This document shows positions 37,372 through 46,244 of a stretch of DNA of 60,431 bases, in pieces. The DNA comes from a bacterium (GTDB taxonomy: Bacteria; Cyanobacteriota; Sericytochromatia; S15B-MN24; VGJW01): NCBI GenBank assembly GCA_021781555.1, contig JAJXWQ010000011.1, positions 1-60,431 on the forward strand. Reading direction: 5' to 3'. Numbering within the stretch: the stretch's first letter is position 1; each line of letters begins with the position of its first letter. The notes under the pieces were generated by a model. That model did not search any database, was not told the DNA's origin, and worked only from the letters and a program-made list of their open reading frames with translations. Both the position numbers and the translations under genes were made by a program.

Positions 37372-39594
37372 TTACCACCCGGACGAGGATACGCTGCGCA
37401 CCGGCAACCCCAAGGCTTCGGCAACCGAACGCGCCGTGTCGTCACCGTTGTCGAGAACCGCCGTCGCGTATCGGCATGTTGCCACGAAGGTTGCCTGGGA
37501 ATCGTCCACCAAGAGCACATCCGGAATAGTCTCCGGGTCCATGTTCCTGACCGCCAGCCAATCCGCAACCTCCGCCTCGAGATCCATCGCGTCGCGGGAT
37601 CCGGAGTGCAGCACGAGCGCGGTATCAGCCGGTGGCGAGGCGATGAATGCCGCCAGCGACGGCTCCCACCCGGAGCGCGCCGCCACAAGCCACAGGGTCC
37701 GCGCTGAAGTGGCAAGGTCCGGGCCGGGTCCAAACCGTGACGGCAGCAGACTCTTTCCTTCTGCAAGAGCCCGGATGCCAGACTGATCGGGCTGGATCTC
37801 TAGCGATCGACGCCAGCAAGCCAGTGCCTCCTTCGGCTCTCCCAGCAAGGCATGGGCCCTGGCAGCCTGGTTGAGGCTCGCGTGCAAGATGGCGGAGCCC
37901 TCGTTGAGCACGTGGAGGGCGATTGCGTCCTGTGCCAGGGCGTAGTTGTCGAGAGCCAGGTCGCGCACCCGACGAATCTGCGCCTCGGGGGCGCCATCGA
38001 GGTCCAGGAGCGTCACCAGGGCAAAGCGCGCAGCGAAATTGAAGGGATTGAGGTCGATCGCCCTCTGGAAACAGGCCACCGCCTCGTCCACCACGGCGAG
38101 CTCGTACGCCACGGAGCCTCGCTCGGACCAGACTTCCCAGTTCTCTGGCCGCAGGTTGCTCAAGGCCTGCAACCGCTGCAAGGCCAGGGGTAGATCGCCT
38201 TTCTTTCGGGCCACTTCAGCGAGCATGGCAAGGCGCTGGGTCTCCAGGAACGCGGCCCTGGCCTCGTCCGGGTGATCGGCCAGGCCAACCCGCAGCCATT
38301 CCTCGCGGGTGATGTCCCAGCGAGGAATGTAATAGGTCCGGAACCACGGCAAAGCGGGCTGACGCTGCTGGCGCAAAAGGCTCTTGGCGACCTTTTCCGC
38401 CTCATCCACGCGTCCCACATCGATCAGCCAGCGAGCGTAACTCACGGTGGTCACAGGTGACGCGGTGGCAGCCAGTGCGGCACCAAAGAGCTTGTCGGCA
38501 TCGACTTGGCCCGCGGCCGCCTCGACCACGGCGGTTGCGTGCGGCAGTTCAGGGTTTTGCGAAGCGATCGTGGCAAGCTTCGAGAGCGTCTCCCTGGCCT
38601 CGCTGATGAGCCCTCGGGCGTACTGGGCGGCCGCATGGTCGAGCAACCGCTCCGAGCGGGGTCGCCAGGGCTTCGTCCTGGGCGCCTGGCCGAAGGCAGA
38701 GACTTCCTCGAGAACCTTGCGGATCCGATCCACGTACCTGTGGCGCGTCAGCACCTCTGCCTGCCCGGCCGCGGCGATCTGGATGCGCTCACGCTCGTGC
38801 CGAAGGTAGTGAAGAAGCTGTGCCTCGAAACCATCCTCCTCGAAGAGGACCAGATGCCGGCGGTCCTCGAAAAACTGGGAAACGCCCGGCGAAGTGCCGT
38901 TCTCGGTGAACGCGAGGGCCCCGCAGGCCATCGCCTCCAGAACCCGCATATTGAGGCCCTCGCCCAGGGTGCCCACGTTGAGCACGATCTTGGCACTCTG
39001 GTAGACGCTTGCCAGCTGGACCGGGCTGAGGCCGTTGGCGATCGTGACCTTGAGGCCGCGGTTCTGCGCCAGCGTCCGGAGCCTTCCGACCAGACGAGCG
39101 CGATAGGGGTAAAGAGTCGGATTGAACGTCCCCAGGAAGGCCACGTCGATCGTGCGATCCCCGAATACATCCGCAACCATCCAATCTGCGGCAGCGTTCG
39201 GCAGGGAAAAGACGTGCTGGTTGCCGGCGGCCCGGTAGACGTCAGGACGCCGCCGATTCACGGCGACGACATCGTAATCGCGCACGTAGCGAGCCGCCCA
39301 GAAGTGATTCCAAAGCGCCGCCGTCTCGTAGGCCACCGTGGGGCAGTCCAGAGTCTCGACCCCGCGAGGAAGGAACGGCGTGTGGGACTCGATCCAGAAG
39401 AAGAGTTCGGGCTCGAAGCCTGCGGGCAACCGAACGAGGATGTCCTGGACGTGCATGGTGGATCCGCACGGAATGCCCTGCGGACGGCCCGCACTCGGCC
39501 CGCACGTCACGACCTCATGGCCCGAGCGAAGGGAGGCCTCGAAGTAGGTGGCGACGGACTCCTGGGCGTAGCCGTAGGCCAGCAGGATTTTCAT
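37372..39594 (-). CDS. CgeB-like glycosyltransferase with TPR region and C-terminal module
   Basis: A 740-residue protein. Residues 1-310 are a GT-B-like glycosyltransferase of the CgeB/spore-maturation type (MKILLAYGYAQESVATYFEASLRSGHEV; later TIDVAFLGTFNP and LNMRVLEAMACGALAFTENG). Residues about 315-620 are helical with TPR units (for example AVVDEAVACFQRAIDLNPFN). The last 115 residues match a module found in three other glycosyltransferases of the window (ALVLHSGS..., PDVLLVDD..., AVLDNGDDTARSVAEALGLPV). A perfect TATAAT ends 7 nt before the ATG, so the mRNA may be leaderless. Glycosylation of a surface or flagellar protein is a reasonable guess. Confidence 0.78.
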   Translation of the reverse strand: MKILLAYGYAQESVATYFEASLRSGHEVVTCGPSAGRPQGIPCGSTMHVQDILVRLPAGFEPELFFWIESHTPFLPRGVETLDCPTVAYETAALWNHFWAARYVRDYDVVAVNRRRPDVYRAAGNQHVFSLPNAAADWMVADVFGDRTIDVAFLGTFNPTLYPYRARLVGRLRTLAQNRGLKVTIANGLSPVQLASVYQSAKIVLNVGTLGEGLNMRVLEAMACGALAFTENGTSPGVSQFFEDRRHLVLFEEDGFEAQLLHYLRHERERIQIAAAGQAEVLTRHRYVDRIRKVLEEVSAFGQAPRTKPWRPRSERLLDHAAAQYARGLISEARETLSKLATIASQNPELPHATAVVEAAAGQVDADKLFGAALAATASPVTTVSYARWLIDVGRVDEAEKVAKSLLRQQRQPALPWFRTYYIPRWDITREEWLRVGLADHPDEARAAFLETQRLAMLAEVARKKGDLPLALQRLQALSNLRPENWEVWSERGSVAYELAVVDEAVACFQRAIDLNPFNFAARFALVTLLDLDGAPEAQIRRVRDLALDNYALAQDAIALHVLNEGSAILHASLNQAARAHALLGEPKEALACWRRSLEIQPDQSGIRALAEGKSLLPSRFGPGPDLATSARTLWLVAARSGWEPSLAAFIASPPADTALVLHSGSRDAMDLEAEVADWLAVRNMDPETIPDVLLVDDSQATFVATCRYATAVLDNGDDTARSVAEALGLPVRSVSSSGW

Positions 39595-39601
39595 TCAGGC
39601 A

Positions 39602-39607
39602 ATTATA
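39602..39607 (-). promoter_or_regulatory. Perfect -10 box adjoining a start codon
   Basis: TATAAT on the minus strand is followed by 7 nt and then the ATG at 39594. Transcription would start at or next to the A of ATG. No Shine-Dalgarno tract exists in the gap, so a leaderless mRNA is likely. Confidence 0.55.
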
Positions 39608-39612
39608 GGCTC

Positions 39613-39639
39613 AAAAAAACCGGGCCTACGCTCCGGTTT
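39613..39639 (-). terminator. Rho-independent terminator of the hydrolase-like gene
   Basis: On the minus strand a hairpin with ACCGG and CCGGT arms enclosing GCGTAGG-type sequence is followed directly by seven T. It lies 14 nt after the stop of the gene at 39653 and just before the promoter of the next minus-strand gene. Confidence 0.8.
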
Positions 39640-39652
39640 AGCACTCCCGAGT

Positions 39653-40879
39653 TCATGACGCGGTCTGCAGTTTCGGTGCGGGGGGAACGGCGCGATCGGG
39701 CGGACCGGCCTCCGTCGCCGGCGCAAGCGGAGCCTGCGCGGGGGTCGGCGCGGACGGCGGCCATGTCGGCAGCGGCGGGACTATGGGCTGCGGGTCGGAC
39801 AGCATCTGCGGGAGCACGTTGTGCGGCGCAGGTGCGGCGGAAGGCCCCGGCAAACCGGGTTCCGCAGGTGGCGCAGAGGAGGCCGACGTAAGACCACTGA
39901 ACGAGCTGCCCTGCGAACCCGCCGGGTCACCCGCAGCTCCAGCAGCCGGCACCGCCGCAGACCCGGTCGCGCCGAGCGCGAGGTGGAACCACTCGCGGAC
40001 GGTCTCGAAGTACTCGGGGAAGGACGACCACTCGCACGGGAGGCCCGAGCCCGGCAGGAGACTCAAGCTGCGCGGCTCGGCTGCAGCCAGGTAGAGCTGG
40101 CTGGCTGTCCGGGTGGGATCGTCCTGGCTGCCGACGAAGAGCACCGGAACGGGCGAAAGGTGTCCGACCAGATCGGCCATCCGGGGCGATGTCCCGGAGC
40201 CCAGCCGGATCCCGGCGGTCCACCTCCAGAACAGGCGTCCAAAGCCAGAAAGCGGGCTCTCGGCGTAGGTTTCACCGGCGACCGGTTCGCCCCAGTAGCC
40301 CACGGGCCCGGCGATCGCCAGGGCATCGATCGCCCCGTGCTGCCCGACCGTGGCCATCGTCGCCGGCACCGTCGAATCGCCTTCGGCCAGCACCCCGACG
40401 CGCTCGATGCCGAGCGAACGCAGGTAAGCCGCCCCGGCCAGGAGATCGAGGCGCCCCTCGCCGCCGGGCCCCTGGACGCCTTGCGATTGCCCGACGCCGC
40501 GGGGCTGGATGACCAGGACCGCCAGCCCCCGGCTCAGCCAGTCGGCCATCGTCACGACGGCGAAGCCACGGCGACCGGCCACGAAGCTCGGATAGAGAAT
40601 GACGCCGATGTCATGGCTGGCGCCCAGCAGCGTACCCACCAGCGAGACTCCATCGCTCGCCACGAGCTGCACATCCTGTGCCGTCCTGCCATAGGGGAAG
40701 GGCTGATGGGGCAAGGTGTAGCGTGGCTCGGAAGGCAGGGTCGCCCGGTAGCGGCCGTCGGCCTGCATGGCCCACACCCCGGCCAAAAGCAAGCCGACCA
40801 GCGGGGCGCCGACGGCGAGGAGAGAGAGCGTGGGGCGGTCGATGCCCGCAGGATAGCACCGGCCGGCTCCGCAGCACAA
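39653..40879 (-). CDS. Membrane-anchored alpha/beta-hydrolase-like protein with Pro-rich tail
   Basis: A protein of up to 408 residues. One N-terminal hydrophobic segment is followed by an alpha/beta-hydrolase-like core (about 50-290): LAVLVIQPRGVGQSQG is the oxyanion-side loop, GVLAEGDSTVPA occupies the nucleophile elbow and FVGSQDDPT the acid loop. The elbow is GDST rather than GxSxG and no suitable catalytic His is visible near the end, so it may be inactive or differently catalytic. The last 120 residues are Pro/Ala/Ser-rich. The start is uncertain: a TTGTGC-18-TATCCT promoter overlaps the first codons of the longest frame, so the true start is probably near 40843. Confidence 0.65.
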   Translation of the reverse strand: MCCGAGRCYPAGIDRPTLSLLAVGAPLVGLLLAGVWAMQADGRYRATLPSEPRYTLPHQPFPYGRTAQDVQLVASDGVSLVGTLLGASHDIGVILYPSFVAGRRGFAVVTMADWLSRGLAVLVIQPRGVGQSQGVQGPGGEGRLDLLAGAAYLRSLGIERVGVLAEGDSTVPATMATVGQHGAIDALAIAGPVGYWGEPVAGETYAESPLSGFGRLFWRWTAGIRLGSGTSPRMADLVGHLSPVPVLFVGSQDDPTRTASQLYLAAAEPRSLSLLPGSGLPCEWSSFPEYFETVREWFHLALGATGSAAVPAAGAAGDPAGSQGSSFSGLTSASSAPPAEPGLPGPSAAPAPHNVLPQMLSDPQPIVPPLPTWPPSAPTPAQAPLAPATEAGPPDRAVPPAPKLQTAS

Positions 40880-41007
40880 GAAAACCGAAGGTTCTCGACC
40901 GCCGTGTCACGCTCGCTATCCGCAGACCGCGGATGGCCACGGCGCGGGATCGCCCCCTGGCCATCGCCGTGCGTTAGACGAGGGCGCAAGCGGGGCATTG
41001 GGCAGTT

Positions 41008-41751
41008 GTGCGTCGCTGGATCTTTCTTGTAATCGTCGCCGCGATCATCGCGCTCTTCTTTGCCGATCGAGTCAACCGGCAGCAGGTCAATCGCATGCTG
41101 GTCAACGCCGCGGCTGGCAAGCCGGCGATGAAGAACGTGGCGTTCGTGTTCCCTCTCATCCCCCACCCGACGCCTTCGCCCACCCCCGTCCCGGTCTACC
41201 CCGGCTCCATCGCGTACGAAAACGACGTGACACTCCGCTACGAGGATCTGGGGTCGGGCTACTGGCAGACCAACGCCTTCAACATGGTCGACGGCGAGGC
41301 GACCACGCCTGGCGACGACTGGGAGGGCCAGTTCCGCTTCAAGTTCAACCCGCCGGACGATCCGATGCATCCCGGCCACTCGGTCGTGGCGATCGCCGGG
41401 GCGCGTAGCAAGATGGCCTTTGCCAACCTCGGCCTCAAGAACTTCTACGCGGTCCAGAGCCTGGCGGGCGTGCACTGGCTCGTGCCCTCGGCCGGGGAGA
41501 CGCCGGCCGTTTGGAATCTGGCGGCTGGAGACGTCGTGGCGATGCGGATCGAGACCGATCTCTCGGTCCCCATCAAGCCCGCGGCCTCGGGCAGTGCAAC
41601 CGGCTCGGCGGGGCTCGGGCCGACGACCGAGGTCCAGAAGCTGACCTACGCCAAGCTCTTCCTCCGGATGCTGAGCCAGGACAAGGTGGAGTTCGATTAC
41701 GTCTTCAGGGTCGATGGCTCGCCCGTCTTCCCCAGACCGCACGGAGGCTGA
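41008..41751 (+). CDS. Single-pass membrane-anchored protein, function unknown
   Basis: A 247-residue protein starting at GTG 41008. Residues 1-20 are a hydrophobic anchor or signal (MRRWIFLVIVAAIIALFFAD). A short PTPSPTPVPV linker leads to a beta-rich domain of about 170 residues with many aromatic and acidic positions (YENDVTLRYEDLGSGYWQTNAFNM) and no known catalytic motif. It may be a carbohydrate-binding or protein-binding module. It diverges from the hydrolase-like gene and a repeat copy begins 30 nt after its stop. Confidence 0.65.
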   Translation: MRRWIFLVIVAAIIALFFADRVNRQQVNRMLVNAAAGKPAMKNVAFVFPLIPHPTPSPTPVPVYPGSIAYENDVTLRYEDLGSGYWQTNAFNMVDGEATTPGDDWEGQFRFKFNPPDDPMHPGHSVVAIAGARSKMAFANLGLKNFYAVQSLAGVHWLVPSAGETPAVWNLAAGDVVAMRIETDLSVPIKPAASGSATGSAGLGPTTEVQKLTYAKLFLRMLSQDKVEFDYVFRVDGSPVFPRPHGG

Positions 41752-41780
41752 ATGCCCCGGCCTCGTCCGCTGCTGGCGAT

Positions 41781-41888
41781 CTAGAGTGCTCCCGGTTTGA
41801 ATGGATCGAGCCCGATGAGTCAAACGGGGCCCGGTTGCGCAGCGAAGCGACCGCGCAGAGGGCCCCGTTCAAACTGCAAAAGGCCTAG
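41781..41888 (+). repeat. Full copy of the palindromic repeat
   Basis: A 108-bp copy with CTAG at both ends, between two convergent genes. The right-hand CTAG (41885-41888) contains the stop codon (TAG on the minus strand) of the 81-residue gene. Confidence 0.93.
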
Positions 41889-42130
41889 CTGGGGTTGGCC
41901 ATCACGTGGTCGACGATCGCGTCGGCCATGGCCTCGTAGTGGTCACGCACGATCTCGAGGTTGGACTCCGCGTCGGGCGGGAAGAGCTTCAGGACAACCT
42001 GCTTGGGATTCTCGAGGCTGACCGACCAGGGGACATAGCGTGCGATCTCGTCCGCGCTGTAGAAGAGGATGCCGCAGAAGAGCGAGCCGTCCTTGCGCTC
42101 GATGACGACGTTCTCGATGTCGACCGTCAT
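41885..42130 (-). CDS. Small cytoplasmic protein, function unknown
   Basis: An 81-residue acidic protein without signal peptide or membrane segment (begins MTVDIENVVIERKDGSLFCG). It has a mixed alpha/beta pattern and one Cys. Its stop codon is the border of a repeat copy. TATAAG (42137-42142) lies 6 nt upstream of the ATG, with AAGG inside the gap, so the transcript is leaderless or nearly so. No family is recognised. Confidence 0.6.
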   Translation of the reverse strand: MTVDIENVVIERKDGSLFCGILFYSADEIARYVPWSVSLENPKQVVLKLFPPDAESNLEIVRDHYEAMADAIVDHVMANPS

Positions 42131-42136
42131 ACCCGC

Positions 42137-42142
42137 CTTATA
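42137..42142 (-). promoter_or_regulatory. -10 box adjoining a start codon
   Basis: TATAAG on the minus strand ends 6 nt before the ATG at 42130. This is the same arrangement as at 39594 and 12776. Confidence 0.4.
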
Positions 42143-42361
42143 CCCGCCCGAGAGGGCTTTCGCCCCCGCGCGAGCCCGGCCACCCGGGCCCGGTGTGCGT
42201 CACGGCCCGTGGCTGCAACCGGACGGCACCGACCGGGCTGCCGCAGCGAGACCAGTGCCGGGGATCGAAGGAAGGCCGCGGATCTGGCCGGCCCTGGCCA
42301 CTCCGGGTTACGATGATGAAACCGATAGAACCGCTACTCCGTCACAAGGGGCGTGATTTTC

Positions 42362-43525
42362 GTGCGCAAATTCCTGATTTTCGCGGCAGCCTGGCTCGCC
42401 ATGGCACCGCGGGCCCTGGCCATCACGCCTCTCGACCTCGTCGACGCTGTCCAGCAGCACCAGGGCACGGTCAGCTTCGAGGGGCACCGCATCCAGCTCT
42501 TGACGCGCCAGAATCTCGATTTCAAGGCCGTGCTGCAGATCGATTACAAGAACGAACGCAACTATCGCGTCGACATCCTGCAGCCAGCCAAGCTTGCCGA
42601 CGTCAATCTCTGGCTCCGGCACGACCGGGTCAACATCTACTTTCCCGACGAGAATCTCTACTTCCATAACGACAACCAGTCCGGGTCCACCGAGTTCGCT
42701 GCCACGATCCTGGGCCAGATCACGGCGGACCCCGACCTCTTGTTCGCCAACTACGATCTGGATGTCTACAACGACGACCAGATCAAGAGCATGGGCCTCG
42801 ATCCGGTCGTCGCCGGGCGGGATTGCTACATTCTCAACGTCGCCCGCAAGGGTCAGGTCTTCTACTCGACGCCAGCCCACCGGTTCTGGATCGACAAGCA
42901 GACCTTCCAGATCCTGCGCGAAACGCGCACCTGGGGCCCGCAGATCGCGCCTTACTTCGACAGCTCCTTCGACGAGTTCGAGTTGACCAACCAGCTGCAC
43001 CTGAAGGCCCGCGTTCCGCGGGATGTCAACGCGATCCGCCTCAAAACCGGTTCCAGGAACAACAGCTTCGTGACTTACAAGAGCCTGGCAGAAGCCCAGA
43101 CAGCCATCGGCCAGGCAATCGAGATCCCCAGCTTCGTGCCGGCGGGCTTCTCCCTGTACAGCATCGAGGTCCCGATCTTCTATGGCTCCCGGACCATCCT
43201 GCTGTCCTACACCGACGGAGCCAACTGGATGTTCGTGCAGTACCGTCCCAAGCCCACCCTCTGGGTCACGCTGCTTGCCGGCGCGTATGCCGTCAAGCTC
43301 GTCGAGAAGTTCCAGGAGCTGAGCTTCCAGGCGCCCTACAACTACTACGGCGCGGATAAGGGCAACGACGTCGTCTTCACCTACGGCGATCTCTACCCGG
43401 ACGTCCTCAAGCGGATCGGAGACTCGCTCCAGCTGCAGCCCGCGGGTAGCGGCTCCCAGGCGACTCCCGGCACTCTGGCCCCGGGCGCCGCGCCGGCCAC
43501 GCACAGCGCTGCGGCCGGAAGGTAG
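42362..43525 (+). CDS. Exported LolA/RseB-fold-like protein
   Basis: A 387-residue exported protein. I chose GTG at 42362, which has AAGGGG 10 nt upstream; GTG at 42353 is in frame. The signal peptide ends near ALA-IT. The mature N-terminal half has the LolA/RseB half-barrel pattern (FEGHRIQLLTRQNLDFKAVLQIDYKNERNYRVDIL...), which binds lipids or acyl groups. A second region (IPSFVPAGFSLYSIEVP...ILLSYTDGANWMFVQ) resembles the C-terminal domain of sigma-factor regulators such as RseB. A role in envelope stress sensing or lipoprotein traffic is inferred. The next gene starts 10 nt later. Confidence 0.7.
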   Translation: MRKFLIFAAAWLAMAPRALAITPLDLVDAVQQHQGTVSFEGHRIQLLTRQNLDFKAVLQIDYKNERNYRVDILQPAKLADVNLWLRHDRVNIYFPDENLYFHNDNQSGSTEFAATILGQITADPDLLFANYDLDVYNDDQIKSMGLDPVVAGRDCYILNVARKGQVFYSTPAHRFWIDKQTFQILRETRTWGPQIAPYFDSSFDEFELTNQLHLKARVPRDVNAIRLKTGSRNNSFVTYKSLAEAQTAIGQAIEIPSFVPAGFSLYSIEVPIFYGSRTILLSYTDGANWMFVQYRPKPTLWVTLLAGAYAVKLVEKFQELSFQAPYNYYGADKGNDVVFTYGDLYPDVLKRIGDSLQLQPAGSGSQATPGTLAPGAAPATHSAAAGR

Positions 43526-43535
43526 AGGAGGTCCG

Positions 43536-44441
43536 GTGCCACAAAAGCGCTTCCTGGGCGCTTCGCTGGCGTTGCATGCCGCGGTCTTCACCCTCGTCGT
43601 GCTGGCCGGAGAGATTCACATCCACGGCCGGCCGCTGCCTCCGCTTGAGGATCCGGTGAAGATCGTCGACGCTCCCACGCCTCGGCCGCGACCGGTCCCG
43701 CGCAAGGTGGAGTCCGCCATCGCATATCCCCACCGCGTGGCCCCGACACCTCGCCCCACCCCGACGCCCAGGCCCAAGCTGGCAGCCCGTCCCAAGCCCA
43801 GACCCAGCCTCGAGCCCAAGGACCTGGCCCGGTACCGCAAGAAACTCCCCGAACCTGCCCACAAGCCGCTCTCGGAGGCGCAGAAGATCGCCGAGCGCCT
43901 CAAGAAGCTGGGCCTCGACCCCTCGGCCGCCGCCTCGATGGACGCCGCGGTAAGGTTCGCCATCGATTCGGGGGGCGATCGCATCTACCGCCCCACCACG
44001 CCGGGGGCGACGCAGTCCGCAACCGGCAGCGTGACGGCCAGCGCGACGGGCAGTGCGACGGGCACCGGCTTGCCCTTTGCCGTGCCCCAGGCCTGGGCCA
44101 CGCCGTCCTCTCCCCTGCAAGCCTTCCTCGATCGCATCCTGCCGCCCGACCGGGGCTACGATTACCAGCTCACCTCGGATGCCAGCGGAGATCCTGAGCT
44201 TCGCATCCGGTACCGCAACGGCAACTTCGTCCAGGGGGGCGACCTCATCTTCGTCGAAACCTGGAATCCCGGGGCGGTGGCATCTCCGTCAGTCGATGTG
44301 CAGGTGTTCGACGCCACGGGAAAGCCGATCGGGCACTTCGCCTTCACGATGCTCGCGCCTCCGGGTAACTCGCTCGACACCTTCGTCCAGGCGATGGCCG
44401 GGACGGCGATGCTCCAGTGGGTCCAGGACGGGGGCCACTGA
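43536..44441 (+). CDS. TonB-like Pro-rich periplasmic protein
   Basis: A 301-residue protein with an N-terminal membrane anchor (FLGASLALHAAVFTLVVLAG, the His being typical of TonB anchors). A stretch rich in PRP and PTP repeats (about 48-95) and basic charge could span the periplasm. The C-terminal part (about 180-301) is a globular beta-rich domain that does not show a clear TonB C-terminal signature. It may couple inner-membrane energy to an outer-membrane partner, or only act as an anchored scaffold. GGAGG lies 4 nt before the GTG start. It forms an operon with the LolA-like gene. Confidence 0.6.
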   Translation: MPQKRFLGASLALHAAVFTLVVLAGEIHIHGRPLPPLEDPVKIVDAPTPRPRPVPRKVESAIAYPHRVAPTPRPTPTPRPKLAARPKPRPSLEPKDLARYRKKLPEPAHKPLSEAQKIAERLKKLGLDPSAAASMDAAVRFAIDSGGDRIYRPTTPGATQSATGSVTASATGSATGTGLPFAVPQAWATPSSPLQAFLDRILPPDRGYDYQLTSDASGDPELRIRYRNGNFVQGGDLIFVETWNPGAVASPSVDVQVFDATGKPIGHFAFTMLAPPGNSLDTFVQAMAGTAMLQWVQDGGH

Positions 44442-44639
44442 CGGCAGGCGCCAGGTAGCTCCCTTGACCAGGGGCCATCCGGCCTGCGAGCAGGCGCCTT
44501 AACCAAGCTGCGGCTTGATCACGACCTGGCATCGTCGTATCAAAGAGACAGGAGCCGGGCCCGGCAACCGGAGTCCCCGCAGCGACCGGTCGACGGCCCG
44601 AGGCCCCGCACTGCATTCGACGCCAAGGAGGCTCACGGC

Positions 44640-46244
44640 ATGCTTGCGATCGTCAAGAGCGGGTCCGTGCTGGGGATCGACGGCATCCTCGTGCACGTCG
44701 AGGCCGACGTGGCCAACGGGCTCCCCGGCACCAGCATCGTCGGACTTGGGGACACCGCAGTCCAGGAGAGCAAGGAGCGTGTCCGCGCTGCCATCCGCAA
44801 CAGCGGGCACGAGTACCCGGCCACCCGGATCACGGTCAACCTCGCCCCGGCGGATCTCCGCAAGGCCGGGCCGGCTTTCGATCTGGCGATCGCCCTGGCC
44901 GTCCTTGCATCCGAGGGCAAGGTCCCGGCCTTGCTCGCCCTCCCACCCCCGACCGGGGCCGGCTCCCCGGGGGAAACGGATCCGCTGCACACCGCCTCGC
45001 CGCCCGCAATGGCGCCTGCCCCGGCCTTCGACTCCATCGTCTTTCTCGCCGAGGTCGCGCTCGATGGCCGCCTGCGGCCCGTGCACGGCGTACTGGCCGT
45101 TGCGGCCGAGATTCAAGCCCTGGGCCTCAAGCTCGCCGTCTGCGAGGCCAACGCTGCCGAGGCGGCCCTGGTCGATGGCCTGACGGTATGGGGCCTGTCC
45201 TCGCTCAACGACGCCATTGCCCTGGTTGGCGATCCCTCCCGCCTCCCCTTTGCAGGCGCGCCCCCATCTCCAAATTGGACCTTCGGTGCCGATCTCGCCG
45301 AGGTCAAGGGCCAGAGCCATGTCCGGCGCGGGCTCGAGATCGCTGCGGCAGGCGGCCACAATCTGGCCATGGTGGGCCCACCGGGATCCGGCAAGACCAT
45401 GCTGGCCCGCCGGCTGCCCAGCATCCTGCCGCCCATGAGCCCGGCCGAGGCCCTCGAGGTTACCAAGATCTACAGCATCGCCGGGTCCCTGGCTCCCGGC
45501 GCCCCTCTCATCGCCCAGCGCCCGTTTCGAGCCCCCCACCACAGCATTTCGCCTGCGGGCCTCGTTGGCGGCGGCAGCGGCAGCCCGCTGCCCGGCGAGG
45601 TCTCCATGGCCACGCACGGCGTGCTGTTTCTCGACGAGCTCGCCGAGTTCAGCCGCACCGTGCTCGAGGTCCTGCGCCAGCCCCTCGAGGACGGCTTCGT
45701 CACTCTATCGCGATCCCGCGCCCGCCATACCTTTCCGTCCGTATTCACCCTGGCGGCGGCGATGAATCCCTGCCCCTGCGGCTTTGCCGGCGACCGGCTC
45801 CACGCCTGCACCTGCGGCATCCAGCAGGTCAACCGCTACTGGACGCGGATCTCGGGCCCGCTGCTCGATCGCATCGACCTGCAGATCGGCGTGCCCAGGC
45901 TAACCCCGACAGAGATCCTCTCGCGACCCCAGGGAGAGAGCAGCCAGACTGTGCGCGAGCGGGTCCTGGCTGCCCGCGAGCGCCAGCGGCACCGCTTCCA
46001 GGCACAACCCCGGATCTTCGCCAACAGCCAGATCCGCGCCACGGACCTCCAGGAGTTCTGCCAGGTCGATGCGGCCGGCCGGCACCTGCTGGCCGACGCA
46101 CTCGGAAAGATGGGCTTGTCGGCCCGCTCCTACGACCGCGTCCTCAAGGTTGCCCGCACCATCGCCGACCTCGAGGGGCGCGATCGCATCGGCGCCGACC
46201 AGGTGGCCGAGGCCATCCAATACCGCCGAAGGGCCGGGGCGTGA
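44640..46244 (+). CDS. comM: YifB/ComM-family Mg-chelatase-like AAA+ ATPase
   Basis: A 534-residue protein. The N-terminal ChlI-like domain (about 1-185) begins MLAIVKSGSVLGIDGILVHVE with GLPGTSIVGLGDTAVQESKERV, diagnostic for the family. Walker A is MVGPPGSGKTML and Walker B VLFLDELAEF. The C-terminal part includes NPCPCGF and CTCGIQQVNRYW cysteines as in other family members. ComM is a helicase-like factor that helps integrate incoming DNA during natural transformation; whether this organism is competent is not shown. AAGGAGG lies 8 nt upstream of the ATG. Confidence 0.93.
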   Translation: MLAIVKSGSVLGIDGILVHVEADVANGLPGTSIVGLGDTAVQESKERVRAAIRNSGHEYPATRITVNLAPADLRKAGPAFDLAIALAVLASEGKVPALLALPPPTGAGSPGETDPLHTASPPAMAPAPAFDSIVFLAEVALDGRLRPVHGVLAVAAEIQALGLKLAVCEANAAEAALVDGLTVWGLSSLNDAIALVGDPSRLPFAGAPPSPNWTFGADLAEVKGQSHVRRGLEIAAAGGHNLAMVGPPGSGKTMLARRLPSILPPMSPAEALEVTKIYSIAGSLAPGAPLIAQRPFRAPHHSISPAGLVGGGSGSPLPGEVSMATHGVLFLDELAEFSRTVLEVLRQPLEDGFVTLSRSRARHTFPSVFTLAAAMNPCPCGFAGDRLHACTCGIQQVNRYWTRISGPLLDRIDLQIGVPRLTPTEILSRPQGESSQTVRERVLAARERQRHRFQAQPRIFANSQIRATDLQEFCQVDAAGRHLLADALGKMGLSARSYDRVLKVARTIADLEGRDRIGADQVAEAIQYRRRAGA

